A DNA stretch of 64,000 nt from Aerococcaceae bacterium DSM 111020 (GTDB taxonomy: Bacteria; Bacillota; Bacilli; Lactobacillales; Aerococcaceae): positions 1 to 64,000 of the forward strand of contig JACBXP010000011.1 in NCBI GenBank assembly GCA_015863185.1. The letters run 5' to 3'. Below, piece by piece: positions 25,905 to 35,396 of the stretch (position 1 is its first letter; every line of letters begins with the position of its first letter). A program made the position numbers and the translations under genes. The notes beneath the pieces were generated by a model. The model was not told the DNA's origin. It was given only the letters and a program-made list of their open reading frames with translations, and made no database searches.

Positions 25905-26695
25905 CTGATAAGGCACAAGAAGAATTAGTGATGAAACCAGTTGATTCACTCTTAATGGATGATGAACGAATTGATCGTTTGTCAGAAGATGGTGTATGTC
26001 TGATTCAAAGCTCATCCTATTTTACAATGTCAATCGATGCTGTATTATTGGCAGATTTCATTGACTTTCCCACACAATCACATCGGCAGGTTCATTATTT
26101 AGATTTTTGTACAGGTAATGGCGTAATTCCATTACTTCTAACCCGAAAAACAAAGCAACCTTTATTGGGAATAGATATACAAGGGGCTTTGATTGACATG
26201 GCTAAACGGAGTGCCATATTAAATGATGTACAAAATCAAGTAACGTTTATCGAACAAGATATCTTGAATTATCAACGCCCTAGAGACGTGTTGTATGACA
26301 TCATTAGCTGTAATCCACCGTACTTTATTGTAGACGATAGTCGTGAAGTACATCAACGTTCAAGTCATGCGATTGCACGACATGAAATATATCTTACAAT
26401 GGATCAATGGGTAAGCAAAGCAAAGTCATTACTGAAAACAAAAGGAAAACTCTATATTGTTCATCGTCCCAACCGATTAGATGATCTATTCGAGGCACTG
26501 AATGCTCATCAATTTAGTATTCACCGCTTAAAATTTATTTATCCTAAGCCAGAATCACAAGCGAATGCGGTATTGATTGAAGCAATCGCTCAGGGAGGTA
26601 GACGTGGAGTGAAAGTTGAATCTCCTTTAATTGTACATAATCTTGATAATACATATACAAAAGAAATGTTGGCGATTTATCGTGGAGAAAAATGA
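25901..26695 (+). CDS. tRNA1(Val) (adenine(37)-N6)-methyltransferase-like protein (YabB)
   Basis: 264 residues. SAM-dependent methyltransferase with the N6-adenine signature NPPYF, a SAM site in [15 protein letters not shown] and an acidic ribose contact in GIDIQ. It fits the YabB/TrmN6 family beside yabA. The TTG start overlaps the yabA stop; ATG 25931 is an alternative. Confidence 0.88.
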   Translation: MTDKAQEELVMKPVDSLLMDDERIDRLSEDGVCLIQSSSYFTMSIDAVLLADFIDFPTQSHRQVHYLDFCTGNGVIPLLLTRKTKQPLLGIDIQGALIDMAKRSAILNDVQNQVTFIEQDILNYQRPRDVLYDIISCNPPYFIVDDSREVHQRSSHAIARHEIYLTMDQWVSKAKSLLKTKGKLYIVHRPNRLDDLFEALNAHQFSIHRLKFIYPKPESQANAVLIEAIAQGGRRGVKVESPLIVHNLDNTYTKEMLAIYRGEK

Positions 26696-26996
26696 TGCAC
26701 ATTATTTTTATGTATTATATTGTCAAGATGATACATTATATGGTGGATATACAAATAATTTATCAAAAAGAGTGAAAACACACAATCAAGGTAAAGGGGC
26801 AAAATATACACGCCCAAAAACAAGGCGTCCTGTAACCATGATTTATGCTGAGCGCTTTTCGAATAAAAGTGCAGCGATGTCAGCAGAATATCATTTTAAG
26901 AAATTAACTCGACCACAAAAAGTAAAATATTTAAAACAAAACGGAAAAGAAGATATTTCAGATCATCAATTATTACTAATCAATCAATGGGAATAG
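26682..26996 (+). CDS. GIY-YIG domain protein (YazA/YhbQ family)
   Basis: 104 residues with a small GIY-YIG nuclease fold: [19 protein letters not shown] (the Y..YGGYT motif), then [18 protein letters not shown]. Family members may cut branched DNA; the function in Firmicutes is uncertain. GTG 26682 is the likely start; it overlaps the methyltransferase gene by 14 bases. Confidence 0.88.
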   Translation: MEKNDAHYFYVLYCQDDTLYGGYTNNLSKRVKTHNQGKGAKYTRPKTRRPVTMIYAERFSNKSAAMSAEYHFKKLTRPQKVKYLKQNGKEDISDHQLLLINQWE

Positions 26997-27005
26997 GAGG
27001 ATGAA

Positions 27006-27875
27006 ATGGATTTACAAACAAGCTTTCGGGGCACATCGGATTCTGGAAAACTTTATCTAATTCCTACGCCTATTGGCAACTTAGAAGATATGACGTTTCG
27101 AGCAATCCGATTACTGCAAGAAGTAGATTTGATATTGGCAGAAGATACCAGACATACCATTAAACTATTGAATCACTTTAATATTCAAACGAAAATGCAA
27201 AGTTTCCATGAACATTCTGCAACTCATGAAATACAAGAGCACGTAACCTTTCTTGAAAAAGGGGGAGTGATTGGATTAGTTAGTGATGCTGGATTGCCTT
27301 TAATTAATGATCCAGGTCATTCTTTGGTGCAGGAAGCATTGGCTAGGTCAATAGATGTGATTAGCTTACCCGGTGCTAATGCTGCATTAACAGCACTGAT
27401 TGCCTCTGGCTTACCTAGTGAGCGATTTACTTATTATGGTTTCTTCCCGAGAAATAAAAAAGAACAGAAAGCTCTACTTGAATTGGTAGGCCAACGTGAG
27501 GAAACGGCTTTGTTTTATGAATCTCCTTTTCGTGTGAAAAATTCAATCCAATCAATTGTTCAAGTCCTAGGGGATCAACGACGCATCGTTATCGCTCGTG
27601 AATTAACAAAAAGTTATGAGGAGTACTTGCGTGGTGAGGCTGAAGAAATACTAAATCATGTAATAAAATTTCCGCTGAAAGGTGAAGTTGTGTTGTTAGT
27701 ACAAGGAGGCGGAATTGGGACGGAAGAAATTTTTGAAGAATTAGATTTAAAAGAGCATGTTGAGTTATTGATGGCAACCAAAGGAATGACGTCCAAAGAA
27801 GCAATTAAACAAGTTGCTAAAATACAAAATGTGAAAAAACAAGAAGTTTATAAAGCATATCATATAGGAGGTTAA
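27006..27875 (+). CDS. rsmI: 16S rRNA (cytidine(1402)-2'-O)-methyltransferase RsmI
   Basis: 289 residues of the tetrapyrrole-methylase fold: LYLIPTPIGNLEDMTFRAI at the N-terminus, AEDTRHT, and LVSDAGLPLINDPG for SAM binding. It methylates the ribosomal P site cytidine. TAGGAGG precedes the ATG. Last of the yabA-yabB-yazA-rsmI series. Confidence 0.96.
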   Translation: MDLQTSFRGTSDSGKLYLIPTPIGNLEDMTFRAIRLLQEVDLILAEDTRHTIKLLNHFNIQTKMQSFHEHSATHEIQEHVTFLEKGGVIGLVSDAGLPLINDPGHSLVQEALARSIDVISLPGANAALTALIASGLPSERFTYYGFFPRNKKEQKALLELVGQREETALFYESPFRVKNSIQSIVQVLGDQRRIVIARELTKSYEEYLRGEAEEILNHVIKFPLKGEVVLLVQGGGIGTEEIFEELDLKEHVELLMATKGMTSKEAIKQVAKIQNVKKQEVYKAYHIGG

Positions 27876-27877
27876 GC

Positions 27878-28885
27878 GTGGATTTATATGTCATCAGTAG
27901 TATGTTTTTGATTTTGGGCCTCTTATTTATTCGCTTAAAGAAAATAAATCTACAACCGATGACAATGTTATCTTATGGTCTTTCAATTGGCATTGTCGCT
28001 TTTCTAGAAACTAGTGATCATCAATTTGTCTTTATTTTAAGATATTTTATTTATTTAATTAGCGGCTTTGTTATTGCTATGATGCCTATTATCTTTGTTT
28101 TAATCTTTATTTTTATTCTATTAAAAGGAATGAAGAGCTCAGAGTTTCAAAAGTATGGTTTATTTTTAGACGGATTAATAGCGGTTTTCTTATTAGTATT
28201 AACATTATTTATTATTTGGGCGATGTTTCATTTTGAACAAGAAGCATGGGAAAGATTAATTGCATCTTTAGTAAATATGACTATTTATTTTATGGCGATA
28301 TTTTTTGTTTTTATCATTTTAAATGTTTGCTTACACTATTGGCCACTAAGTTATCCGATAAATGCTATAGTGATTTTAGGAGCACAAGTAGAAAATCCTG
28401 AGCAATTACCTCAAATTTTGAAGAGTCGGGTACAGTATGCTCTTAAAATTTTTCAAACATTATCTGACCAAGAACAACAAGCAATACATTTTATTGTATC
28501 AGGAAGTCGTTCAAACGAAAATCTTATATCTGAAGCTAAGGCAATTCATGATTTGTTACTTCAACATGGTATCCCCTCAAATAAAATAATATTAGAAGAA
28601 GAAGCGCGCTCCACCCATGAAAATTTAAAGTTTATTAGTGATATCTTACTAAATAAGAAGCAAAAAAATAATATTTTGGTAATTACCAGTGATTTTCATT
28701 TAGTTCGAACACACATACTAGGATGGCATCATCAACTGTATTTTCAATTAAAGGGAGCACCTACTCCAATTTGGCTACTTCCCTATTATTTAGTTCGTGA
28801 TTTTATCAGTTTTGTTGTCTTAACTAAAGGAACACATGTGCTATTATTAATTTATTTATTGCTACGAAGTTTTTTAAAATTTTAG
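27878..28885 (+). CDS. YdcF-like (DUF218) membrane protein
   Basis: 335 residues: four or five N-terminal membrane helices (1-155) followed by a DUF218/YdcF domain (AIVILGAQVENPEQLP, IVSGSRSNENLISEA, ARSTHENLKF, ITSDFHLVRTHI). DUF218 proteins such as SanA/ElyC affect the cell envelope; the reaction is unknown. GTG start after AGGAGG, 2 bases from rsmI. Confidence 0.82.
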   Translation: MDLYVISSMFLILGLLFIRLKKINLQPMTMLSYGLSIGIVAFLETSDHQFVFILRYFIYLISGFVIAMMPIIFVLIFIFILLKGMKSSEFQKYGLFLDGLIAVFLLVLTLFIIWAMFHFEQEAWERLIASLVNMTIYFMAIFFVFIILNVCLHYWPLSYPINAIVILGAQVENPEQLPQILKSRVQYALKIFQTLSDQEQQAIHFIVSGSRSNENLISEAKAIHDLLLQHGIPSNKIILEEEARSTHENLKFISDILLNKKQKNNILVITSDFHLVRTHILGWHHQLYFQLKGAPTPIWLLPYYLVRDFISFVVLTKGTHVLLLIYLLLRSFLKF

Positions 28886-28900
28886 TTAAGGAGTACAATC

Positions 28901-29455
28901 ATGAATGATGAGACACAAAGATGTCAATGGGCTCAAGACAAACCAGATTATTATCAAGATTATCACGATAAAGTATGGGGAAAGCCGGAGTATGATGACA
29001 CTAAATTATATAAATGGCTGATTCTCGAATGCTTTCACACGGGACTTTCTTGGCAATTAGTTCTATCTAAGGAAAGTAATTTTCAAAAAGCTTTTTTAAA
29101 TTATGATTATCATCAGATTGCACTATTTGATGAGTCAGATATCCAGAATTTGCTGAATAATGAGGGGACTATTCGTCATGAAGGAAAAATACGTGCTGCG
29201 ATAAATAATGCGAAAGCATTGATGAATATTCAAGCTGAATATGGATCCTTTTCAAAATATATTTGGAGTTTTACAGAAGGAAAACAAATAATCAATGAGG
29301 ATGGTGTTCATCGTACACGGTCAGATTTGAGTGATCGAGTGACAGATTCCTTAAAGAAACATCATTTTAAATGGATAGGTTCTGTCACTATGTATTCTTA
29401 TCTACAAGCGATAGGGGTTATTAATGATCATGAAAAAGAATGTGATTTTAAGTGA
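28901..29455 (+). CDS. tag: DNA-3-methyladenine glycosylase I
   Basis: 184 residues. Removes 3-methyladenine from DNA. Family markers: CQWAQ...YYQDYHDKVWGKPEYDD, LILECFHTGLSWQLVLSKE, and the zinc-binding C-terminal HEKEC. Conserved EGI-type loop. AAGGAG before the ATG. Confidence 0.95.
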   Translation: MNDETQRCQWAQDKPDYYQDYHDKVWGKPEYDDTKLYKWLILECFHTGLSWQLVLSKESNFQKAFLNYDYHQIALFDESDIQNLLNNEGTIRHEGKIRAAINNAKALMNIQAEYGSFSKYIWSFTEGKQIINEDGVHRTRSDLSDRVTDSLKKHHFKWIGSVTMYSYLQAIGVINDHEKECDFK

Positions 29456-29459
29456 AAAT

Positions 29460-29498
29460 AAAAAACGTAGGAGATAATTTTTATCTCTTACGTTTTTT
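29460..29498. terminator. bidirectional terminator between tag and mscL
   Basis: A-run + CGTAGGAGATA paired with TATCTCTTACG + T-run around a short loop. Symmetric A and T runs serve both converging genes. Confidence 0.85.
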
Positions 29499-29518
29499 CT
29501 ATGACGAAAGATGTCATC

Positions 29519-29896
29519 TTAAATACGTGTGTTATCACGTTTTAGTTCATCTAAAATATCTTCTAAGAGACCGATTTCAGTGACCATATCTTCTTCTTCG
29601 ATTTCTTCTTCACGTTTAAGTGAATTAAGTGACTTAATTACAAAGAATAATAAGATTGATATTAATAGAAAATTTATAATAGCTTGAAGAAAGTTACCAA
29701 TCATAATATTCGTGTTGCCTAAGGTAATAACCCAATGAGAGACATCTGCTGCACCAGTTAAAGAAACAATAATCGGCATAAAAATATCATCGACCAAACT
29801 GTTTACAATTGCTGTAAATGCAGACCCCATAATAAGTCCAACAGCTAAACTCAATACGTCGCCTTTTAGAATAAATTCTTTAAATTCTTTTAACAA
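29519..29896 (-). CDS. mscL: large-conductance mechanosensitive channel MscL
   Basis: 126 residues. Homopentameric channel that opens under osmotic downshock. N-terminal amphipathic helix (KEFKEFILKGDVLSLAVGLIMG), TM1 gate with G-A-x spacing, periplasmic loop, TM2 (FLLISILLFFVIKSL) and charged C-terminal bundle. The start is TTG 29896, preceded by AGGAGG 7 bases away. Confidence 0.95.
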   Translation of the reverse strand: MLKEFKEFILKGDVLSLAVGLIMGSAFTAIVNSLVDDIFMPIIVSLTGAADVSHWVITLGNTNIMIGNFLQAIINFLLISILLFFVIKSLNSLKREEEIEEEDMVTEIGLLEDILDELKRDNTRI

Positions 29897-30010
29897 TTTA
29901 ATTCCTCCTAACTTAAATTTGTCCTTTATGAATATATCACTATCGCAAATAAAGTACAATCAAATATTCATCCCAAAATTTAAAACATCAATCAAAAAAT
30001 AAAATAAGTT

Positions 30011-31126
30011 TTAATTGAGACGTGTAATGTGTTTATCGATAGGAAACATATCTGGATCGATTGTGTTTTTACCTGTCTGGATAAGTTGGCTCCATTGATA
30101 TCCTAGATAAGGTCCGCTTGTTAAACCTGAAGAGCCTAAGCCACTAACAGCCCAAATATTTTCGTGCTCTGGTAAGGCTCCCACTAAGACATCATAATTA
30201 GAAGTATGTGCTCGGGTGCCAACTTTAGTTTGGTCAATGGGATATTCGGCAATCTCTGGAGCTATTTGAGCAATTTCTTGAGTGAGTTGACTCAATTGTT
30301 CAGAGTCTACTGATAAATCAAAATCCTGATCGTCCTCATGTGTTGCGCCAATAATAATCGTTCCATTGTTAAAAGGAATGATATCTGCAGTTCCGGAAGG
30401 CATTACAACAGGCCAGTGTTTATTTTTCCATTTATCATTTTTAATTGAATAGAGCTGCCCTTTTTGTGGGCGAATATCTGTTTGATATCCTAATGGTGCG
30501 AGTAAGTCAGGAAGCCATGCTCCGGCTGCTAATAATAATTTTGTCACTTTTACGCTTTCACTGGGACTGTTGATTTGAATAACTTCGTCTTGGATGGTTA
30601 GTTGAGCTTTCTCGCGAATAATTTGACCACCGAAATGAATGATAGCTTTTTGTAATTGGGCTACTAATGCTTCACCATCTACGCGACCTCCACCTTCAAC
30701 ATATGTTGCTTGATTAGCTCCAGTTAAATATGGGAAAAAATCTTGAGGATTAACAATTTTGACATTACCAATAGATGGTGATTGTGACCTCTTTTCTTCT
30801 GCTTGAAATAAATCTTTTGTGTATCTTTTATCACTTTTACGAATCATTAATGCACCGTCAATTTGAAAAATCTCGCCATTATCAAATCCATCCGAATCTA
30901 AATCAAGCATTAGTTTTCGATAAAACTCAGCTCCTTGAGATACTAAAAAATACCAAGGCTTATTTCTTCTTAAAGAGAACCATGGATTAATGATGCCAGC
31001 TGCTGCTTTTGTCGCTTGACCTGAGCCCTCATCGAATAGAATAACCGGGTACCCTGAGCGACTTAAATAATAGGCAGCGGTACTTCCAACAATACCTCCA
31101 CCAATAATACCAATGGTTTTATTCAT
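30011..31126 (-). CDS. FAD-dependent oxidoreductase of the D-amino acid oxidase (DAO) family
   Basis: 371 residues. Rossmann FAD motif GIIGGGIVGSTAAYYLSRSG at the N-terminus followed by the acidic LFDEG, the DAO-type substrate domain, and the C-terminal GLGSSGLTSGP flavin motif. Members oxidise glycine, sarcosine, D-amino acids or glycerol phosphate; the substrate cannot be told. Single minus-strand gene with AGGAGA before the ATG. Confidence 0.88.
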   Translation of the reverse strand: MNKTIGIIGGGIVGSTAAYYLSRSGYPVILFDEGSGQATKAAAGIINPWFSLRRNKPWYFLVSQGAEFYRKLMLDLDSDGFDNGEIFQIDGALMIRKSDKRYTKDLFQAEEKRSQSPSIGNVKIVNPQDFFPYLTGANQATYVEGGGRVDGEALVAQLQKAIIHFGGQIIREKAQLTIQDEVIQINSPSESVKVTKLLLAAGAWLPDLLAPLGYQTDIRPQKGQLYSIKNDKWKNKHWPVVMPSGTADIIPFNNGTIIIGATHEDDQDFDLSVDSEQLSQLTQEIAQIAPEIAEYPIDQTKVGTRAHTSNYDVLVGALPEHENIWAVSGLGSSGLTSGPYLGYQWSQLIQTGKNTIDPDMFPIDKHITRLN

Positions 31127-31384
31127 AATTATTTCTCCTATGATGATAGATGTGTATATAATCGTTATTATATTAATATTAATACAAAAAAGTTGTGTTT
31201 ATATTATAAAGGAGATTTTTTATAATTTAAAGACACATTAATTTAAATATGTGTCTTTTCAAATTTTATCGAGTCAAACCTTTGATAAATAAGAATCATT
31301 GGAGGCTAATCAATTGAGAGCTGATTTGCTACAAGATGTAGACTTCACTATAATAGATATAAAGTGTTTATGAGGAGGGGTAAG

Positions 31385-32149
31385 ATGACGGAGACAATTA
31401 AACATCAATTGAATCATCGAACGATTCGTTTCTTTGAAGATCGCGCGATAAAACCAGAAGATTTAGACCAATTATGGGATGTAATGAATCGTACTGCCAC
31501 GAGTAATGGATTACAAGCTTCATCGATTATTCGTGTAACAGATCCACAAATCAAAGACGATATAGCTAAAGTTTGTAACCAATTTTATGTAGCAGATTTA
31601 CCAGAATTATATATCTTCATTGTTGATAGTCGACGTATTCAAAGAATTGCTGAGGAAAAAAATTATAAAGGTGATGAATATCGTTCCATGGATTTTTTCT
31701 TCAAGGGGTTCACTGATGGGGCATTAATGGCACAAAATTTAACAAATGCGATTGAATCGTTAGGATTAGGAGCTGTTTATCTTGGTAGTATTCTTAATGA
31801 TCCACAAACAATGATTGACATACTAGGCTTGCCAGAATTAACTTTTCCTGTTTTAGGGTTAGGATTTGGTTATCCAAATGATAATCCGGAGAAGAAACCA
31901 AGAATGAAAATGGAATTGAAACTCCATGAGAATGGATACACAGAACCAGATTCATATATGGAAGCATTAGCCGAATATGATCAAGAAATGACACATTATT
32001 ATGACACTCGTCAGAAAAATCAACGCTCTGATACATACACAGATCAAGTGACCCGTGCTTTAGCAAATGTTCCTGAAAAAAGAGCTAAGATAATGCAAGT
32101 GGTTGAACGTCAAGGGTTTGATTTAAAATTAAATAATGGAAATGATTAA
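31385..32149 (+). CDS. NADPH-dependent nitroreductase/FMN reductase family protein
   Basis: 254 residues. FMN-binding nitroreductase fold of the NfsA/Frp/NfrA type: HRTIRFFEDRAI, RTATSNGLQASSIIRV, GLGAVYLGSILNDPQ, and FPVLGLGFGYPND near the flavin. It reduces quinones and nitroaromatics and recycles flavin. ATG 31385 is preceded by GAGGAGGGG; the upstream in-frame ATGs overlap that site. Confidence 0.9.
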   Translation: MTETIKHQLNHRTIRFFEDRAIKPEDLDQLWDVMNRTATSNGLQASSIIRVTDPQIKDDIAKVCNQFYVADLPELYIFIVDSRRIQRIAEEKNYKGDEYRSMDFFFKGFTDGALMAQNLTNAIESLGLGAVYLGSILNDPQTMIDILGLPELTFPVLGLGFGYPNDNPEKKPRMKMELKLHENGYTEPDSYMEALAEYDQEMTHYYDTRQKNQRSDTYTDQVTRALANVPEKRAKIMQVVERQGFDLKLNNGND

Positions 32150-32157
32150 ATCTTTAT

Positions 32158-32199
32158 AGCAATTTAACTTTGATTGATTTAAAGTTAAATTGCTTTTTT
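32158..32199 (+). terminator. terminator after the nitroreductase gene
   Basis: 14-bp stem AGCAATTTAACTTT / AAAGTTAAATTGCT, 9-base loop, T-run. Confidence 0.88.
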
Positions 32200-32245
32200 A
32201 ATACAAGCAATAAGTTAGATAATTATATTAAAAGGAGGCTATAAA

Positions 32246-33025
32246 GTGACTAAAAAACCATACGGTAGTGTTTTAATTCGGTCAGTAAAAATACTTGATT
32301 ATTTATCACAACAAACACAGGCAAAGACACTTTCTGAGATAGCAGAAAAAACAGAAATGACCTTGTCTACGACACATAAAATAATGGATACATTGGAATT
32401 AGTAGGGTTTGTTAAGAAACATCAAGCACATAAAAAATATACTTTAGGACCGAGATTAATTCAAATAGCAAATGCAGCATTTATTCAATTCGATTTTGTA
32501 AGAGATACTTATCCCGCATTAAAGCATTTATTTGATCGAATTGAAACAACTATCAATTTAGGGATGCTTCAAGATAATGAGATTCTTTACATTAATAAAT
32601 TTTCGGGAGACGATACAATCTACAAAAGTATGTCACGTATTGGTTTTACCCAAGATCTTTACTGTTCGGCAATGGGAAAAGCCGTTCTAGCTCAAATGAG
32701 TGACTCAGAATTGGAAAAATATTTAGTTGAGACACAGTTTGTCCCCAAAACAAATCACACGATTGTAGATACTGATACTTTGAAAAAAGAAATCGAGAAA
32801 GTTCGACAAGCTGGTTATGGAATTGATGACCGAGAAGCTGAGGACAATGTGTATTGCATTGGGGCAGTGATTGATCCGTCATTAACGGATGAAGTATATG
32901 CATTTTCAATATCGATTTCTTATGATGCTTATAATCATCAATATCGAGACCAAATGATAGATGAGTTGGTTAAAACCAAAGCGGTGATTGAGTATCAATT
33001 ATTCGAAAGTGGACCAAACAAGTAA
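32246..33025 (+). CDS. IclR family transcriptional regulator
   Basis: 259 residues: N-terminal winged HTH (about 8-70, TLSEIAEKTEMTLSTTHKIMDTLELVGFV) and the IclR effector domain (YCSAMGKAVLAQMS, GYGIDDREAEDNVYCIGAVI). IclR proteins commonly sense sugar acids or aromatic intermediates. It sits directly upstream of the oxidoreductase operon and is its likely regulator. GTG start after AGGAGG. Confidence 0.93.
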   Translation: MTKKPYGSVLIRSVKILDYLSQQTQAKTLSEIAEKTEMTLSTTHKIMDTLELVGFVKKHQAHKKYTLGPRLIQIANAAFIQFDFVRDTYPALKHLFDRIETTINLGMLQDNEILYINKFSGDDTIYKSMSRIGFTQDLYCSAMGKAVLAQMSDSELEKYLVETQFVPKTNHTIVDTDTLKKEIEKVRQAGYGIDDREAEDNVYCIGAVIDPSLTDEVYAFSISISYDAYNHQYRDQMIDELVKTKAVIEYQLFESGPNK

Positions 33026-33082
33026 ACTTTCCATATAAGAAATTCCAAATAGAATAAATCCTTCTGAAAACTATGTTTCTAC

Positions 33083-33111
33083 TTGTAAGCGTTTGTTCTC
33101 TCTGATATAAT
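33083..33111 (+). promoter_or_regulatory. promoter of the Gfo/Idh/MocA operon with overlapping cre-like site
   Basis: TTGTAA (33083-33088), 17-base spacer, extended -10 TGATATAAT. TGTAAGCGTTTGTT (33084-33097) is close to the CcpA cre consensus, with two mismatches at one end, and covers the -35, so glucose repression is plausible. Confidence 0.65.
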
Positions 33112-33179
33112 CAATATAGTAAGTTATCAGATGACTTTGTTTTCCTAATAGGAAATTAATTATCTTAGGAGGTAGCAAG

Positions 33180-34346
33180 ATGGAACAAGTGAGATTAGGG
33201 ATTATTGGTTATGGTCAGCAAGGTGGATTTTATGGGGATTTAATCGCCCAAAATCGTGTTGATAAAATGGTTGTCGGTGCGGTAGCAGAAATTGATGAAA
33301 CAAAGGATAGTTTAATCAAAGAGCGTCATCCTGAAGTAACGATTTACCGTGATTATAAAGAAATGATTGAATCTGGTGATGTGGACGCGGTTATTACAAC
33401 AGTACCTCACTATCTTCATCCAGAGATGGCAATGTATGCGCTTGAAAGAGGCATTCATGTGTTAAACGAGAAACCAGCAGGTGTTTATACAAAACAAGTG
33501 AAAGAGCTCAATGAATATGCTGCAAATCAAAGTGAAGCAGTCTATGCCATTATGTTCAATCAACGAAATAATTCATTATATCAACGCATTAAAGAGATTG
33601 TAGATAATGGAGAAATTGGAAATATTCGTCGTACAAACTGGATTATTACGACTTGGTGGCGTCCGCAAGCATATTATGATATGTCAGATTGGCGTGCGAC
33701 ATGGGGCGGTGAAGGTGGCGGTGTCTTAGTGAACCAAGCACCTCACCAATTAGACCTAATTCAATGGATTGCGGGTGTTCCTGAAAAAGTTTACGGCAAA
33801 GTTAAATATGGTTATCAACGAGATATTGTTGTAGAAGATGAAGTAACAGCTGTATTAGATTATGGCAATGGTGCTACAGGTGTGTTTGTCACGTGTACAC
33901 ATGATCTAGTTGGAACAGATCGCTTCGAAATCTTAGGTGATAAAGGAAAAATTATCGTGGAAGACTCCATGAAAGTTAAAGTTATCCGGATGAAACAATC
34001 CGAAAATGAATTCAACAAAGAAATGGACTTTGAAGGTGTTAAAGACCTATTCATGGGTAAAATGAATGTCAATGACCTTTATGAAGTGGAAGAATTTGAT
34101 TCAGAATCAGCATGGGGTGAGCAACATGGCGGAGTTTTAGCGAATTTTGCTGCCCATATCATTGATGGAACACCATTATTAGCACCAGGTGCAGAAGGAA
34201 TTAATGGAGTTCGTTTAGCAAATGCTATTCATTTATCTGATTGGACAGAATCTGAAATTGATCTTCGTTCATTTGATGATGATAATTATTTAGAAGAATT
34301 AAACAAACGCATTGCCGAAGAAGGAAAATATGAAACACGTTCATAA
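33180..34346 (+). CDS. Gfo/Idh/MocA family oxidoreductase (first of three)
   Basis: 388 residues: N-terminal Rossmann NAD(P) domain (LGIIGYGQQGGFYGDL), EKPAG motif (the Lys expected in substrate/hydride chemistry), and the C-terminal alpha/beta domain with GGGVLVNQAPHQLDLIQWIAG, whose His is the usual catalytic residue. The substrate is probably a sugar or inositol derivative. AGGAGGT before the ATG. It starts an operon of five catabolic genes without a transporter. Confidence 0.9.
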   Translation: MEQVRLGIIGYGQQGGFYGDLIAQNRVDKMVVGAVAEIDETKDSLIKERHPEVTIYRDYKEMIESGDVDAVITTVPHYLHPEMAMYALERGIHVLNEKPAGVYTKQVKELNEYAANQSEAVYAIMFNQRNNSLYQRIKEIVDNGEIGNIRRTNWIITTWWRPQAYYDMSDWRATWGGEGGGVLVNQAPHQLDLIQWIAGVPEKVYGKVKYGYQRDIVVEDEVTAVLDYGNGATGVFVTCTHDLVGTDRFEILGDKGKIIVEDSMKVKVIRMKQSENEFNKEMDFEGVKDLFMGKMNVNDLYEVEEFDSESAWGEQHGGVLANFAAHIIDGTPLLAPGAEGINGVRLANAIHLSDWTESEIDLRSFDDDNYLEELNKRIAEEGKYETRS

Positions 34347-34364
34347 TGATTAGGAGGGTATAAG

Positions 34365-35396
34365 ATGTTAAAGGTTGCCATCGTTGGTATTGGGACAATT
34401 TCTTATATTCATCAGTGGGCGATTGAAGAATGCGCAGAGGGCGAGTTAGTCGCCGTCTGCGACATCAATCCTTCGTTAAAAGTTAAATATCCTGAAATAC
34501 CTTTTTATAAAGACATAGATGAACTTCTTGAAAATGAAGAATTAGATGTTGTTCATATTTGTTTGCCTCACGATTTACATGTTCCGATGGCTGAAAAATG
34601 TCTCAAAAAAGGGGTACATGTTTTTCTTGAGAAACCAGTTGGTATTAGTTTAGAAGAATCGATGCATCTGGCGGAACTTTCTAATCATTATCCGGGTGTA
34701 AAAACAGCTGTTTCATTCCAAAATCGATACAACCTGACATCACTTACACTCAAGGAATTATTGACTAACGGATCTCCTGATTATGAAGTTGGTAAAATAA
34801 AGGCAGTAAAAGGATTAGTCACTTGGTTTAGACCAGAAAGTTATTATGAAGCTGAACCATGGCGAGGCACATGGGAAAATGCAGGTGGCGGAACGATTTC
34901 GAATCAATCCATTCATACATTGGATTTGATGCAATGGTTTGCAGGAAAAGATATTTTATCTTGTCAAGGTCGCCTGATGAATCTATTGGACTACAATATA
35001 GAAGTCGAAGATACAGCTGTGGGGCGTTTTGAGTTTGAAGAGGACATTAACGGACTATATTTTGCAACCAATGCATATGAAGTCAACTCTTCTGTTGAAG
35101 TGGAAGTGATTACAAGTAGAGTAAGATATCTCATCAAGAACAATGCACTTTATGTGTTCGATGAAGAAGGCTATGAAGGCCAACTCATTGCCGAAGATGA
35201 GACATTTCCTGGTTCCAAATCCTATTATGGTCTTGGACATAAACATTGTATTCAAAGTTTCTACAGAGCGATTCAAAATGACACCGATGACTATATTCAT
35301 TTAACAGATGCGTTACCAAGTATGCAAATGATTGAACTATTAAAACAATCGAGTGCAACAGAACAAAAAGTTTATCTAAAGGAGTTAGTAAAATGA
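34365..35396 (+). CDS. Gfo/Idh/MocA family oxidoreductase (second)
   Basis: 343 residues: Rossmann start VAIVGIGTISYIHQWAI, EKPVG motif, GGGTISNQSIHTLDLMQWFAG for the catalytic His. It is clearly diverged from the first copy, so different steps or partners are likely. It overlaps the TIM-barrel gene by 4 bases (ATGA), so the two are tightly coupled. Confidence 0.9.
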   Translation: MLKVAIVGIGTISYIHQWAIEECAEGELVAVCDINPSLKVKYPEIPFYKDIDELLENEELDVVHICLPHDLHVPMAEKCLKKGVHVFLEKPVGISLEESMHLAELSNHYPGVKTAVSFQNRYNLTSLTLKELLTNGSPDYEVGKIKAVKGLVTWFRPESYYEAEPWRGTWENAGGGTISNQSIHTLDLMQWFAGKDILSCQGRLMNLLDYNIEVEDTAVGRFEFEEDINGLYFATNAYEVNSSVEVEVITSRVRYLIKNNALYVFDEEGYEGQLIAEDETFPGSKSYYGLGHKHCIQSFYRAIQNDTDDYIHLTDALPSMQMIELLKQSSATEQKVYLKELVK

